A stretch of DNA of 64,000 bases. It comes from Salipiger pallidus (GTDB lineage Bacteria; Pseudomonadota; Alphaproteobacteria; Rhodobacterales; Rhodobacteraceae). Positions 34,056-43,768 of this stretch are shown here, piece by piece. The DNA lies in contig NZ_BMJV01000009.1 of NCBI RefSeq assembly GCF_014643635.1, positions 69,560 through 133,559 of the forward strand, given 5' to 3'. The position numbers were made by a program, and so were the translations under genes. The notes below the pieces were generated by a model, which worked only from the letters and a program-made list of their open reading frames with translations, was not told the origin of the DNA and ran no database searches. Positions within the stretch are counted from its first letter, which is position 1, and every line of letters starts with the position of its first letter.

Positions 34056-35075
34056 TCAGCCACCCCAGGTGTCGGAAAGCGTGAAACCAAGTGGGAACGG
34101 ATCGCCGGGGTCGAGGCCGAGTTGAGTGATCGCGTAGATCCAGCATTGGCCGGAAACGCGGTTCTGTGTGGCGGGAACATTTCCCACCTTCGATACGTCG
34201 AGAAACTGGGTGGTGAATTCGCCGCCGATGATCGACCGCGAAACCACCCGGTCGCCGACCATTGCCCGTCCCTCGGCGTGGCGTACCGCCATATTGGCGT
34301 TTGAGCCAGTCCCGCAGGGCGAGCGGTCGACTCGCCCTGGGCGCAGCGTCGTGCAGGTACGCAGCGCGCCATCGGACTCCTGCGCGCGGAACATAACGTA
34401 TGCGAGCCCATCGAGGGCGCTGTTCTCCGGATGCCTTGCGGCGCAGGTCTGGGCGATCGCATTGCGCAGGGTGACACCGGCGGTGGCCAGCGCGCGGGCG
34501 TTCTCCGGGGCGATGGTCAGGCCGATCTGGTCGACGTCCACCAGCGCATAGAAAACCCCGCCGAAGCAGAGGTCGTAGCGCAGCTGCCCCCAGTCGAGAG
34601 TATCGATCACCGCATCCTTAGCGGCGACGAAAGAGGGGGGCATATCAAGCGAAACGCGAGTGACCTTGCCCGCCTCGCACAGCGCCGTGGTTCGGACCAG
34701 CCCTGCGGCCGTGTCGAGTGTCACAATGGTCTCGGGCTCGGTCAACGGTATCATGCCGGTTTCGAGAAGGGCGGTTACCGCGCACATGGCGTTCGAGCCA
34801 GACATGGCGTGGGCCTGATCCGGCTGCAGCACGATGAACCCGACGTCCGCGCGCGGATCGCAGGCGGGCAGAAGCAGGCAGAACGAGCCTGCAGGGCCCG
34901 AGCGCGGCTCGGAGCAAAGAAAGCGACGCAGGCTGTCGTCGACCTCGTTGAGGTGCCGCAGCTTGTCGGCCATCGTTGCGCCCGGGATGTCGAGCATGCC
35001 GCCGGTCACAACGCGGCCGATCTCGCCCGCGCAGTGTACATCGACCGTCTGGAGAGTCCGAGTCCAGCGCATCAT
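34056..35075 (-). CDS. Proline racemase family enzyme with Ser/Cys catalytic pair (hydroxyproline epimerase or dehydratase)
   Basis: A 339-residue proline-racemase-fold enzyme. The first catalytic position, Cys in proline racemase (MCGH), is Ser here (AHAMSGSNAMCAV). The second is Cys in DRSPCGTGSNANMA. Family members with such pairs act as 4- or 3-hydroxyproline epimerases or trans-3-hydroxy-L-proline dehydratases; which one cannot be settled from sequence. It is the last gene of an operon with a D-amino-acid dehydrogenase, a DapA-family enzyme and an aldehyde dehydrogenase, so conversion of hydroxy-L-proline is likely. It starts 1 base after the aldehyde dehydrogenase stop. Confidence 0.85.
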   Translation of the reverse strand: MMRWTRTLQTVDVHCAGEIGRVVTGGMLDIPGATMADKLRHLNEVDDSLRRFLCSEPRSGPAGSFCLLLPACDPRADVGFIVLQPDQAHAMSGSNAMCAVTALLETGMIPLTEPETIVTLDTAAGLVRTTALCEAGKVTRVSLDMPPSFVAAKDAVIDTLDWGQLRYDLCFGGVFYALVDVDQIGLTIAPENARALATAGVTLRNAIAQTCAARHPENSALDGLAYVMFRAQESDGALRTCTTLRPGRVDRSPCGTGSNANMAVRHAEGRAMVGDRVVSRSIIGGEFTTQFLDVSKVGNVPATQNRVSGQCWIYAITQLGLDPGDPFPLGFTLSDTWGG

Positions 35076-35076
35076 T

Positions 35077-36549
35077 TCACTCCTTGAGATACCAGCCCCA
35101 CGGCCGAGAACGGTCGAAGCTGGTGATCTGCTTGGTCTCGAGGTAGTTGTTCAGGCCCCATTCGCCGAGTTCTCGGCCAATGCCCGATTGTTTGTAGCCG
35201 CCCCAAGGCGCCTCGGTGAAGGTGGGCTGCGAGCAGTTGATCCAGACGATGCCAGCCCGGAAGGCACGGGCCACGCGCTCGGCGCGGTCAAGATCAGCGG
35301 ACATCACCGCCGCGCCGAGTCCAAAGCGGCTGTTATTGGCCATCCGGATCGCTTCTGCCTCGGTGTCGAAGGGTTTGACGCAGACCACGGGACCGAAGAT
35401 TTCCTCGGTCCAGATCCTCGCGTCCTTACCCATATCGGCGAAAATTGTCGGCTCGATGTAACAGCCGCCTTCGAGCCCCTTGGGTACGCCACCGCCGCAG
35501 ACGAGCCGCGCTTCAGCCTTGCCGGTCTCGATCCAGGCCAGCACCTTCTCAAGCTGGCCTTGACTGACCAACGGCCCCAGCAGAACGCCCTCTTCGAGCC
35601 CATGGCCGATCTTGATCTTGCGCGCCTCTTCGGCGAGCCGTGCGATTAGCGCGTCGTAGATCGGAGCCTCGACCAGCACACGCGAAGTGGCCGAGCAGAC
35701 CTCGCCCTGGTTCCAGAAGATCCCGAACATGATCCACTCGACCGCCTCATCGAGTGGGGTGTCGGCAAAGATCACCATCGGCGACTTGCCCCCGAGCTCC
35801 AGGCTGACGGCCTTGATGTCGCGCGCGGCAGTTGCCATGATCCGCGAGCCGGTGGGGATCGAGCCTGTGAAGGCCAGCTTGTCGACGCCGGGGTGTTCGG
35901 TCAGCGGTTGGCCAGCCTCGTCGCCATAGCCGGTGACGATGTTGAGTACGCCATACGGGAGGCCCGCCTTGTTGGCGATCTCGCCAAGCTCAAGCGCAGT
36001 GCACGGGGTGAGTTCAGAGGGTTTGAGGACTATCGTGCAGCCCGCGGCAAGCGCCGGCGCCACCTTCCACGACGCCATGAGCATCGGGAAGTTCCATGGG
36101 ATGATCGCCCCGGCCACGCCGATCGGCTCCTTCACTGCCTTAGACGTGAACCCATCCATTCCGAGCGTGATCGCCTGCTCGGCCCCATCGAGCCCTTCTG
36201 CTAGGTCGGCGTAGAAGTGGAACACACCGGCAGTATCCTCGATATCCCAAACCGCCTCGGGAAGGGGCTTGCCATTGTCCCGAACCTCGAGCCGGGCAAG
36301 CTCGTCGGTGCGGGCGGCGATCTCATCACCCATGCGGCGCAATACGCCGGCCCTCTCGGCGCCGCTCATGCGTGGCCAGGGGCCTTCTTCAAAGGCGCGG
36401 CGGGCCGCCACAACGGCACGGTCGATATCCGCCGCAATGCCACGCGGCACATGGTGGAACACCTTGCGGTCAGCAGGGTCGACAACGTCGAAAAACTCGC
36501 CGGAGGCAGAGGCGCAGTAGGCGCCGTCAATGAAAATCTGATCCTTCAT
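35077..36549 (-). CDS. NAD(P)-dependent aldehyde dehydrogenase (probable 2-oxoglutarate semialdehyde dehydrogenase)
   Basis: A 490-residue ALDH with all catalytic elements: GAIIPWNFPMLMASWKVAPA (Asn), KPSELTPCTALEL (cofactor Lys), LAFTGSIPTGSRIM, VSLELGGKSPM (Glu) and NQGEVCSATSRVLV (nucleophile Cys). Sequence style is betaine-aldehyde dehydrogenase-like. In hydroxyproline breakdown the last step oxidises 2-oxoglutarate semialdehyde to 2-oxoglutarate, and this is the only ALDH in the operon. That substrate is inferred from context. Confidence 0.9.
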   Translation of the reverse strand: MKDQIFIDGAYCASASGEFFDVVDPADRKVFHHVPRGIAADIDRAVVAARRAFEEGPWPRMSGAERAGVLRRMGDEIAARTDELARLEVRDNGKPLPEAVWDIEDTAGVFHFYADLAEGLDGAEQAITLGMDGFTSKAVKEPIGVAGAIIPWNFPMLMASWKVAPALAAGCTIVLKPSELTPCTALELGEIANKAGLPYGVLNIVTGYGDEAGQPLTEHPGVDKLAFTGSIPTGSRIMATAARDIKAVSLELGGKSPMVIFADTPLDEAVEWIMFGIFWNQGEVCSATSRVLVEAPIYDALIARLAEEARKIKIGHGLEEGVLLGPLVSQGQLEKVLAWIETGKAEARLVCGGGVPKGLEGGCYIEPTIFADMGKDARIWTEEIFGPVVCVKPFDTEAEAIRMANNSRFGLGAAVMSADLDRAERVARAFRAGIVWINCSQPTFTEAPWGGYKQSGIGRELGEWGLNNYLETKQITSFDRSRPWGWYLKE

Positions 36550-36557
36550 GGGAATCC

Positions 36558-37259
36558 TTACATCGAACGTGTGACACCGCCGTCGACCCGCAGGCTCTGG
36601 CCGGTGATGTAGCTGCTGTCCTCGGACAGAAGGAAGGCTGCGGCCTTGCCCTGTTCCTCAGCGCGGGCGAGCCGCCCGAGCGCGGACATGTCGGCATATT
36701 TTTGTGGCAGGTTGAGGCTGTCGGTAAAGCCCGGCAGAAGGCAGTTGAAGCGAATGTTGGCTGTGCCGTAGCGGTCCGAATAGAGCTTGGCAAAGGACGA
36801 CACGCCCACGCGGTAGACGCTCGACGTCGGGAAGATCAGCGACGGCTCGAAGGCAGAGAAAGTGGTGATGCAGACGATCGAGCCGCCGCCCTGCGCCTCC
36901 ATCGTCGGGGTAACCAGCCGGGCCATGCGGATCACCGGCTTCAGAACCATATCGTTGGCGCGGTCCCACTCCTCATCGGGGATCTCCAGCAGCTCGCCCT
37001 TGGGCGGTCCGGCGACATGGAGCAGCACGGCGTCGATACGGCCATGGCGTTCCATCGCCAGTGAAACGATGGCCTCAAGATCCGCTTGCACCTCTGCCTT
37101 GCCGCGGCGGGCGAGACCTCCCAGCTCAGCAGCGAGAGTCTCGCAGCTATCAGAGGGGGACATCAGCACCAGTTTGTAGCCGCGGGCGTGCATCTCGCGC
37201 GCGGCGGCGGCGCCCATGCCGCGGCCGCCGCCAACGATCAGACAAACCTTGTCGGTCAT
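36558..37259 (-). CDS. SDR-family oxidoreductase lacking the catalytic lysine of YxxxK
   Basis: A 233-residue short-chain dehydrogenase fold. The cofactor loop is LIVGGGRGMGAAAAREM and the NAG-equivalent is LLHVAGPP. The C-terminal ITGQSLRVDGG is canonical. At the active site TTFSAFEPSLIFPTSSVYRV continues as GVSSFAKLYSD, so the position four after Tyr is Val instead of Lys, and a Lys appears later. It may be a non-classical SDR or a binding protein. It lies in the hydroxyproline-type operon between the FAD dehydrogenase and aldehyde dehydrogenase genes. Role there unknown. Confidence 0.8.
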   Translation of the reverse strand: MTDKVCLIVGGGRGMGAAAAREMHARGYKLVLMSPSDSCETLAAELGGLARRGKAEVQADLEAIVSLAMERHGRIDAVLLHVAGPPKGELLEIPDEEWDRANDMVLKPVIRMARLVTPTMEAQGGGSIVCITTFSAFEPSLIFPTSSVYRVGVSSFAKLYSDRYGTANIRFNCLLPGFTDSLNLPQKYADMSALGRLARAEEQGKAAAFLLSEDSSYITGQSLRVDGGVTRSM

Positions 37260-37271
37260 GATTGGCTCCTT

Positions 37272-38540
37272 TCAGAAACGGTTGATACGATAGGGGTGCA
37301 GGTCGATCTCCGGCCTGTCGCCGGTGATTAGCTGCCCCATGAGTTTGGCGGTGGTGGCGGCATTGGTCACGCCCAGATGTCCGTGCCCGGTGGCGTAGTA
37401 GACACGCCGCACCTTTTCCGAGGCCGAGAGGATCGGCACCGTGTCGGGCAGGGCGGGGCGGTGCCCCATCCATTCCGTCGCCTCTTCGACGCGCAGATCG
37501 GGAAGCGCCTCGCGGGCGCGGCGCACGGTAATCTTGGCGCGGTTGAAATCCGGAGCCGCTTCGAGCCCGGCCATCTCGACTGTGCCGCCAACCCGGATGC
37601 CGCCGGCTGTCGGCGTCACCATGAAAGCGCGCGACGGCCAGATGATCGAGTGCGCGAGCGATATGCCCGGTGCCATGATCTGCGTGTGATATCCGCGCTC
37701 GGTCTCGAGCGGGATCGGCTCGCCCAGCATCGCCGAAAGCCTGCCCGTATACGCCCCGGCGCAAAGCACCAGCTCATCGGCAAGTAGCGTCTCACCGGTG
37801 GTGATTTGGACCTCGGTGATCTGCTCCTGCGGACGGATGCCCACAACCTCCCCGCTGGCCAGTTGGCCGCCCATCTCGGCAAACCGCTGGACGATCCGCG
37901 TCACATAGCGGTGTGGGTCGCGCAGCGAGCGGTTGTCGGGAAAAACCACCGCCTTGCCGATCGCCGGGGTCAGCGCGGGCTCCAGCTCGCGTAGGCGCTC
38001 CGCCCCAATCACCTCATGATCAAAGCCAAAGCGCTCGAGGAGCTCGATATGGTCGCGGTCGGCGCGAAACTCGGCCTCGTCGCTGTAGAGCGACAGGCAG
38101 CCTGTAGGGGTCAGCTCGTCGCCAGCTCCGAGTTCCGACAAGAGCGCTTCAGTGTCTGCCAACGCGCGGGCGCAGAGCGCCGCGCCGCCCGCCTCGAGCG
38201 CGCGCAATTTGCTGGGGCGCGAAGCCATCAGGAAGCGGAGAAACCACGGAACAAGCCGCGGCATGTAACCGGGGCGCACACGGATTGGCCCCTCGGGGTC
38301 CATCATCCAGCCAGGGATCTGACGCCAGACCGAGGGCCGCGAGGCAGGCAAGAATTCGGTCACCGCAATCGAAGCCATATTCCCGAAGGAGGCGCCGCGC
38401 CCCGGTTCGTCGCGGTCGAGCAGCGTGACCCTGCGGCCGCGCTTGATCAGCTCATAGGCGATGGCGGAACCGATGATGCCGGAACCGATGACAAGCGTGT
38501 GTTGTGGGCGGGAGTACGTGGTCACCACGGGCCTCTGCAA
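37272..38540 (-). CDS. FAD-dependent D-amino-acid dehydrogenase (DadA/D-hydroxyproline dehydrogenase-like)
   Basis: A flavoenzyme of about 420 residues. The dinucleotide loop is LVIGSGIIGSAIAYELIKRG, followed by VTLLDRDEPGRGASFGN. The C-terminal FAD signature is RRVYYATGHGHLGVTNAAT, with the substrate-region Arg in GYHTQIM and WMGHRPALPDTVP. It oxidises a D-amino acid such as cis-4-hydroxy-D-proline to the imine. The longest frame begins with TTG at 38540. A GTG at 38525, six bases after AGAGG, is an equally good or better start. The start is therefore uncertain by 5 codons. Confidence 0.88.
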   Translation of the reverse strand: MQRPVVTTYSRPQHTLVIGSGIIGSAIAYELIKRGRRVTLLDRDEPGRGASFGNMASIAVTEFLPASRPSVWRQIPGWMMDPEGPIRVRPGYMPRLVPWFLRFLMASRPSKLRALEAGGAALCARALADTEALLSELGAGDELTPTGCLSLYSDEAEFRADRDHIELLERFGFDHEVIGAERLRELEPALTPAIGKAVVFPDNRSLRDPHRYVTRIVQRFAEMGGQLASGEVVGIRPQEQITEVQITTGETLLADELVLCAGAYTGRLSAMLGEPIPLETERGYHTQIMAPGISLAHSIIWPSRAFMVTPTAGGIRVGGTVEMAGLEAAPDFNRAKITVRRAREALPDLRVEEATEWMGHRPALPDTVPILSASEKVRRVYYATGHGHLGVTNAATTAKLMGQLITGDRPEIDLHPYRINRF

Positions 38541-38587
38541 ATTCGAAGGGGACCGGGGGCATAGTTAACGCCCCCGGCGCGAAGCTG

Positions 38588-39478
38588 TCACCAGCTGAGG
38601 ATGGGGTCCATGGCCGCCTTGAAGGCCGCCTTTTCGTCCGCGGTGAGCGGACCAAGCGGCATGCGGCATTCGCCGACTGGAGTGCCCTGCAGTTCGCAAC
38701 CATACTTCAGCTTCTGCACGAACTTGCCCGACTCAAGGATGTTCATCGCCTTGTAGAGCGTGGCCATTTGCGCCTTGGCCTTGGCAAGATCACCGGCTCG
38801 GTAGCTGCGGTCAAGATCGCAGACCGCCTTGCCCATGCAGTTCGCCGGGCCGCAAATCCAGCTGTCGGCGCCCCAAAACATGAAGTCGAGCGCAATGTCG
38901 TCCGAGCCCGAGACCAGCTGGATGCGCCCCTCATAGCGGGTGGCAATGGTAACGGCGCGCTGCAGCGAGCCCGAGCTTTCCTTGATGCCGATGATGCGTG
39001 GATCATCGGCCAGCGCATCCATGAGGTCTGTCGAGATCTCGATGCCGTCCTTGTCCGGGTAGGAGTAAAGCACGATGTTCATATCGGTGGCATCGAGCAC
39101 CGCGCGGAAATGGGTCTCAAGCTCGGCGTCAGTTGGCTTTGTGTAGAAGGGCGTCGCCAGCAGGACCGCGTGATAGCCCAGTTCCTTCGCCTTCAAGGTA
39201 TTGGCGATGACTCCAGCGGTGTGCGGTGCATTGGTGCCCGCGATGAGGATCTCGTCTTCGTTGGCGAAGTCAGCGACGAATTTCAACACTTGCGCGCGCT
39301 CGTCATCCGACATGAAGTTGTACTCGCCCGATGAACCGCAGGGCACCCAGCCGGTCACGCCGACGGCACGCAGTTCGGTCAGGTGCTTTTCGAAGGCGGC
39401 GAAGTCGATCTTGCCGTCGGCGTCGAAAGGAGTGACCAGCGCGGGCATCACGCCCGAGAGCTTGAGGTTGTAGGTCAT
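38588..39478 (-). CDS. DapA-family enzyme, probable 1-pyrroline-4-hydroxy-2-carboxylate deaminase
   Basis: A 296-residue class I lyase. The N-terminus GVMPALVTPFDADGKIDFAA is followed by GSSGEYNFMSDDER. The catalytic Tyr is in VLYSYPDKDGIEI and the Schiff-base Lys in IIGIKESSGSLQ. DapA-fold enzymes deaminate the imine made from D-hydroxyproline, giving 2-oxoglutarate semialdehyde. The neighbours supply the steps before and after. Assignment to that reaction rests on context; the fold is certain. Confidence 0.87.
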   Translation of the reverse strand: MTYNLKLSGVMPALVTPFDADGKIDFAAFEKHLTELRAVGVTGWVPCGSSGEYNFMSDDERAQVLKFVADFANEDEILIAGTNAPHTAGVIANTLKAKELGYHAVLLATPFYTKPTDAELETHFRAVLDATDMNIVLYSYPDKDGIEISTDLMDALADDPRIIGIKESSGSLQRAVTIATRYEGRIQLVSGSDDIALDFMFWGADSWICGPANCMGKAVCDLDRSYRAGDLAKAKAQMATLYKAMNILESGKFVQKLKYGCELQGTPVGECRMPLGPLTADEKAAFKAAMDPILSW

Positions 39479-39580
39479 GGTTCGATCCTTTTTCGTAGGT
39501 GTTCATGCGCCAGGAACGCTGGCTGCGTTCGGCGAGGCGAAGGGCGGTGCGGCCTGGCGATGCCCGACCGCACCGGTGCA

Positions 39581-39616
39581 GGTGCCGCATGGGAGGGAGC
39601 GCCCCTGCGCGGCACC
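39581..39616. terminator. Intercistronic hairpin between the transporter and enzyme genes
   Basis: GGTGCCGC (39581-39588) pairs with GCGGCACC (39609-39616), extendable by three base pairs with one bulge. It lies just after the ATP-binding gene in the leftward operon and may reduce read-through or protect the transporter mRNA. Confidence 0.45.
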
Positions 39617-39623
39617 TTGCAGG

Positions 39624-40364
39624 TCAATGTCCGAGAACCTGTCCCAGGAATGCGCGGGTGCGTTCGTTTCTCGGGGCGCCGAAAAACTCTGCGGGAGGTG
39701 CTTGCTCGAGGATCTGGCCATCGGCCATGAAGATCACCCGGTCCGCGACCTGCCGCGCGAAACCCATCTCATGCGTAACGCAAACCATGGTCATACCCTC
39801 CTGCGCGAGGCCGACCATGACGTCGAGCACCTCTGCGATCATCTCGGGGTCGAGCGCAGAGGTCGGCTCGTCGAACAGCATGATCTCGGGGTTCATGCAC
39901 AGTGCTCGGGCGATCGCCACCCGTTGCTGCTGGCCGCCAGAGAGCTGGCCGGGGTATTTGCGCGCCTGGTCGGGAATCTTTACCCGCTCGAGGTAGCGCA
40001 TGGCGGTCTCCTCCGCCTCGGCGCGAGGGGTTTTGCGCACTAGCATGGGTGCCAGCGTGCAATTGTCGAGAACGCTCATATGCGGGAATAGGTTGAAGTT
40101 CTGGAAAACCATGCCGGCCTCGCGGCGGATCTCGTCGATGTGGTGTACATTGTCGTCGAGAGCGGTCCCCATCACCTCGATGGTGCCAGATTGATGCTCT
40201 TCCAGTCGGTTGATGCAGCGGATTAGCGTCGACTTACCAGACCCCGAGGGTCCGCATATGACGATCTTTTCACCGCGCGCGACATCGAGGTTGATGTCCT
40301 TCAGGACATGGAAGCTGCCGTAGAACTTTTGCATCTGAGCGATGTGGATGGCTGTGTCAGACAT
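39624..40364 (-). CDS. aapP: Polar amino acid ABC transporter ATP-binding protein, AapP/GlnQ family
   Basis: A 246-residue ATPase with Walker [21 protein letters not shown], signature [15 protein letters not shown] and Walker [16 protein letters not shown]. The stretch [18 protein letters not shown] is typical of the amino acid subfamily. The same frame is open far upstream across the permease gene in another frame, but the ATG at 40364 gives the family N-terminus ([20 protein letters not shown]) and lies 11 bases after the permease stop. Confidence 0.93.
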   Translation of the reverse strand: MSDTAIHIAQMQKFYGSFHVLKDINLDVARGEKIVICGPSGSGKSTLIRCINRLEEHQSGTIEVMGTALDDNVHHIDEIRREAGMVFQNFNLFPHMSVLDNCTLAPMLVRKTPRAEAEETAMRYLERVKIPDQARKYPGQLSGGQQQRVAIARALCMNPEIMLFDEPTSALDPEMIAEVLDVMVGLAQEGMTMVCVTHEMGFARQVADRVIFMADGQILEQAPPAEFFGAPRNERTRAFLGQVLGH

Positions 40365-40375
40365 GAGAGTTCTCC

Positions 40376-41458
40376 TTAGCGGCGACCGACGTCGAGGCGA
40401 CGTTCGAGATAGGCCCCGTAGCGGGATAGCGAGAAGACGAAGACGAAGAAGATGAGAGCGACGAAGACGTAGATTTCGATCACAGCGAAGTTCCATTCCG
40501 CGGTGCCCGAGGCCGCCCGGCCGCTTGCCATCACATCGAAGAAGCCGATGATCGTGACCAGCGAGGTTTCCTTGAAGGTGATGACGACCTGATTGATCGT
40601 CGGCGGCAAGGCGTTCTTGAACGCCTGCGGCAGCACGATGTAGCCAACGCGGTGCCAGTATCCGAGCCCGAGCGCCATGGCTGCCTCTTCCTGCCCGGCC
40701 GGGAGCGCCTGGATGCCGCCGCGGATGATCTCCGCCTGGTAGCAGGCGAAGAAAAGCGCATAACCAACTATCACCCGGTAAAGCTTGTCGCCGGTAAGCC
40801 AGCCCGGAAGAACGAAGGGCAGCACGATGGCAAAGGTGAACATAATCGACAGCAACGGCAGAGACCGAATTGTATCGATCACCAGCGCCATGGTTCGAGC
40901 GATCCAAGGCAGTTTTGAGCGCCGCAGCAACGCGAAGCAGATCGCCAGGGGCATACCGAGGATGCAGACCGCCGCGAAGATGAACAGGGTCAGTGAGAGC
41001 CCGCCCCAGTTCTGCTCGGTCACCACGGGGAGGCCGAAGAACCCGCCGCGCATCAGCAAGTAGAAGGTGGCAAATCCAGTGACCCAGAGCAGGGGCAGAC
41101 GCCGCGCGTTCCAGAACCACGGCGCACAGGACAGCGCTATGACGGCACCCATGACCAAGCATGCCAAGCCCGAGCGCCATTGTTCCTCGAAGGGGTAGAG
41201 ACCGAAGAGGACGATGCGCCAGCGGCTCGACACGACGCTCCAGCAGGCGCCTTCGGCGGCAAGGCAAGCCTCCCGCTGCCCGGTACCGAAGACCGCATGC
41301 AGCACCGCCCAATCAAACGCCGACCAGAGGAGCCAGAGCGCGACGGTCGCACAAACGAGAGTGACGGCGCCGTTCAGAGGAGTAGAGAAATAGCGGGCGC
41401 GCAGCGAACTAAAGGGGCTAGGGCGTATCGCCGTAGTATGTGGAACAAGCTCCTGCAT
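40376..41458 (-). CDS. aapM: Amino acid ABC transporter permease, AapM family
   Basis: A 360-residue membrane protein. An N-terminal portion with several helices is followed by the HisM/GlnP permease core. The EAA loop is [20 protein letters not shown], then [17 protein letters not shown]. Its length, larger than GlnP, and the position after another long permease match the general L-amino-acid (Aap) system. It starts 3 bases after aapQ. Confidence 0.9.
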   Translation of the reverse strand: MQELVPHTTAIRPSPFSSLRARYFSTPLNGAVTLVCATVALWLLWSAFDWAVLHAVFGTGQREACLAAEGACWSVVSSRWRIVLFGLYPFEEQWRSGLACLVMGAVIALSCAPWFWNARRLPLLWVTGFATFYLLMRGGFFGLPVVTEQNWGGLSLTLFIFAAVCILGMPLAICFALLRRSKLPWIARTMALVIDTIRSLPLLSIMFTFAIVLPFVLPGWLTGDKLYRVIVGYALFFACYQAEIIRGGIQALPAGQEEAAMALGLGYWHRVGYIVLPQAFKNALPPTINQVVITFKETSLVTIIGFFDVMASGRAASGTAEWNFAVIEIYVFVALIFFVFVFSLSRYGAYLERRLDVGRR

Positions 41459-41461
41459 CGC

Positions 41462-42628
41462 TCAGATCCTCAGCTGGGTGCCCTTGAGGGCGATGGCGTC
41501 ATTGAGCCGGTTCAGGACCCAGGCGATCGAATAGTTGATGATCAGGAAGCCCCCCATCAGGATGCCGATGAGCTCGAGGGTCTGGCCCGACTGGTTGATC
41601 GATGTGGAAATGACCATGAAGAAGTCGGTGAAGCTGATCGCGATGCCGATAGTGGTCGCCTTGAAGAGCCAGACGTACTGGTTGATCATCGTCGGCATCA
41701 CGATCCGGATCGCCAACGGCAGGCGGATGCGGCTGAAGATGTGCCAGCTGCTGAGCCCCAGCGCGCGCCCGGCCTCGGCCTGCCCCTTGGGAACGGCGTT
41801 GATGCCTGAGCGGACAATCTCGGCGATATAGGCCGCACCGTAGATTGAGATGGAGATGACGCAGGCCATCAGTTCCGGGGAGATGCGAATGCCCTCACGG
41901 TAGTTCAGACCCTGCTGGACGGGAATGCTGAGTAGTGCTGTCTCAGGAATTCGGCCGATCCACAGCGCGGCGACCGCAGCGGTAGTGCCAAGCGCCCATG
42001 TGGCTCGGATAGCGCGGCGCACCGCCCGAGGCGGTGCCGAGACCAGACGCGCGCTCTTGAGCCAGAGCGCCATAGCCGCTGCGGCTAGGACCAGCAGTAT
42101 GGCGATGAAAACCGACCCACCGGTAACGTTGAGTCCCGGCACATAGATGCCGCGGCCGCTGAGGGCGATGCCACCAGGAAGTAGTCCGGTGTCCCGAGGC
42201 GAGGGCAGGGACAGCAGGATCGCATACCAGAAAAGCAATTGCAGCAGCAGAGGCACATTGCGGAAGACCTCGACGAAGACCGTGCCGAGCAGTTCTGCCA
42301 TGCCGTTGCCCGAGGTGCGCATGACCCCGACAGTGACCCCGAGAAGCGTTGCAAGAGGCAGCGCGATCGCGCCAAGGAACAGCGAATTGAGGACGCCGAC
42401 GAGGATGGCTTTCCAGTAGGGCGAGGATGTATCGTAGTCGATCAGCGAGAAACTGATACGCCAGCCAGTGGCGCGCTCGAGAAAGCCAAATCCAGCGCTG
42501 AGACCCTGCGCCTCAAGATTGGCCCGGGCGGTGACGATCGCGATACCGACGAGCAGGACCAACGCACCTACAAACGCGGTCTGCGCTGCGCCGTCGCGCA
42601 TGGCTCGACTGTTGAGAAACGCTGGCAT
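41462..42628 (-). CDS. aapQ: Amino acid ABC transporter permease, AapQ family
   Basis: A 388-residue permease with a long N-terminal membrane region and periplasmic insert (DYDTSSPYWKAILVGVLNSL). The HisM core has the EAA loop KGQAEAGRALGLSSWHIFSR, followed by IRLPLAIRIVMPTMINQYVW. It pairs with AapM. The cargo is probably hydroxyproline or a relative, given the downstream enzymes. Confidence 0.9.
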   Translation of the reverse strand: MPAFLNSRAMRDGAAQTAFVGALVLLVGIAIVTARANLEAQGLSAGFGFLERATGWRISFSLIDYDTSSPYWKAILVGVLNSLFLGAIALPLATLLGVTVGVMRTSGNGMAELLGTVFVEVFRNVPLLLQLLFWYAILLSLPSPRDTGLLPGGIALSGRGIYVPGLNVTGGSVFIAILLVLAAAAMALWLKSARLVSAPPRAVRRAIRATWALGTTAAVAALWIGRIPETALLSIPVQQGLNYREGIRISPELMACVISISIYGAAYIAEIVRSGINAVPKGQAEAGRALGLSSWHIFSRIRLPLAIRIVMPTMINQYVWLFKATTIGIAISFTDFFMVISTSINQSGQTLELIGILMGGFLIINYSIAWVLNRLNDAIALKGTQLRI

Positions 42629-42707
42629 GTCCTGCGTCTCCTGAATAGAGGGGGGGGCCGGGGTGACTGGCAGGACGCGGCGCTGCGCCCAGTCCTGCCA
42701 GGGGCGG

Positions 42708-43742
42708 TCAGTCGATTATCATCGGGAAGAACACGCCACCATCTGAATAGAGCGCATTGACGCCACGCGGCAGGTTGTAGGGCGAACCAGCACCGATGTT
42801 GCGATCATAGATCTCGGCGAAATTGCCGACCTCCTTGATCATGTTGTAGGCCCAATCGTCCGAGAGCCCCAGCCGCTCGCCGTAGCCCGGAGTCACGCCG
42901 AGAAACTTCTCGATGGCACTCGAGGTCGGGTTCGCTTTGATCTCGTCGACATTTTCAGAAGTGATGCCGTTGGCCTCGGCAAACCACAGCGAAGAGATCA
43001 TCCAGTTCTGCACGTCGAGCCAGTCCGGATCCGTCTCGGGCACAATGATGCCTTCGGCCTCAAGGTCGATGACATCGGGCAGGATGGTATGAGCCTCGGC
43101 GCCGTCGGGTGCATCGACCCGGGCTGCGGCCAGCGAGGGGGCCCATTCTACGTAGCCGTCGCACCGACCCTCGAAGTAAGCGTTCCGTAGTTCGTCACCG
43201 TTTTCGAAGGTGAGGACCTCGGCCTGGATGCCGTTACTTTCGAGATAAGTTGCAAGTGCGCGTTCGGTCGAAGTCCCTGCGGCCGCGCACATCGAGCCAC
43301 CGTCGAGATCTGCAATGGATTCCGCCCCCAGCGATGCCGGGGACATGGCTTGGAAGGCACCGATGAAGTACGGACGGCTGAACGAGAGGTTCAGTTCGGT
43401 GTCCCTGCTCTGGGTCCAGCCAGAGACCTTGATGACCACGTCGATATCGCCGGACTGCAAGGCCGGCCAACGCTGGGCCCAGGAGACAGGAACGATCTCT
43501 AGATGTCCCTCGGAGGTGCCGAAGAGCCCTGCCGCAAGCGCGCGGCAGAGGTCGATGTCAACGCCCTTCCAGTTCCCTTTATCGTCGACCTCGGCAAAGC
43601 CGAGGAACGAGCCATTGTGGCCCGAGCACATCAGCGTGCCGCGGTCGAGGACGGTGTTCAGGCGACTGTCCGCGGCGACATCGGCAAATACCGGAGTGGC
43701 TAGCGCGGTTCCGGTCAAAAGTAGGCCAGTCAGAATTTTCAT
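42708..43742 (-). CDS. aapJ: Amino acid ABC transporter substrate-binding protein, AapJ family
   Basis: A 344-residue periplasmic binding protein. The signal peptide is MKILTGLLLTGTALATPVFA. The mature start includes LNTVLDRGTLMCSGHNGSFL, then DIDLCRALAAGLFG. This AapJ-type protein has the YVEWAPSLAAA and DDWAYNMIKEVGNFAEIYDR segments. The ATG at 43742 fits the signal peptide. It is the first gene of the leftward operon, divergent from the GntR gene. Confidence 0.92.
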   Translation of the reverse strand: MKILTGLLLTGTALATPVFADVAADSRLNTVLDRGTLMCSGHNGSFLGFAEVDDKGNWKGVDIDLCRALAAGLFGTSEGHLEIVPVSWAQRWPALQSGDIDVVIKVSGWTQSRDTELNLSFSRPYFIGAFQAMSPASLGAESIADLDGGSMCAAAGTSTERALATYLESNGIQAEVLTFENGDELRNAYFEGRCDGYVEWAPSLAAARVDAPDGAEAHTILPDVIDLEAEGIIVPETDPDWLDVQNWMISSLWFAEANGITSENVDEIKANPTSSAIEKFLGVTPGYGERLGLSDDWAYNMIKEVGNFAEIYDRNIGAGSPYNLPRGVNALYSDGGVFFPMIID

Positions 43743-43768
43743 TTTTTTACTCTCCCTGTGTCGGCACC

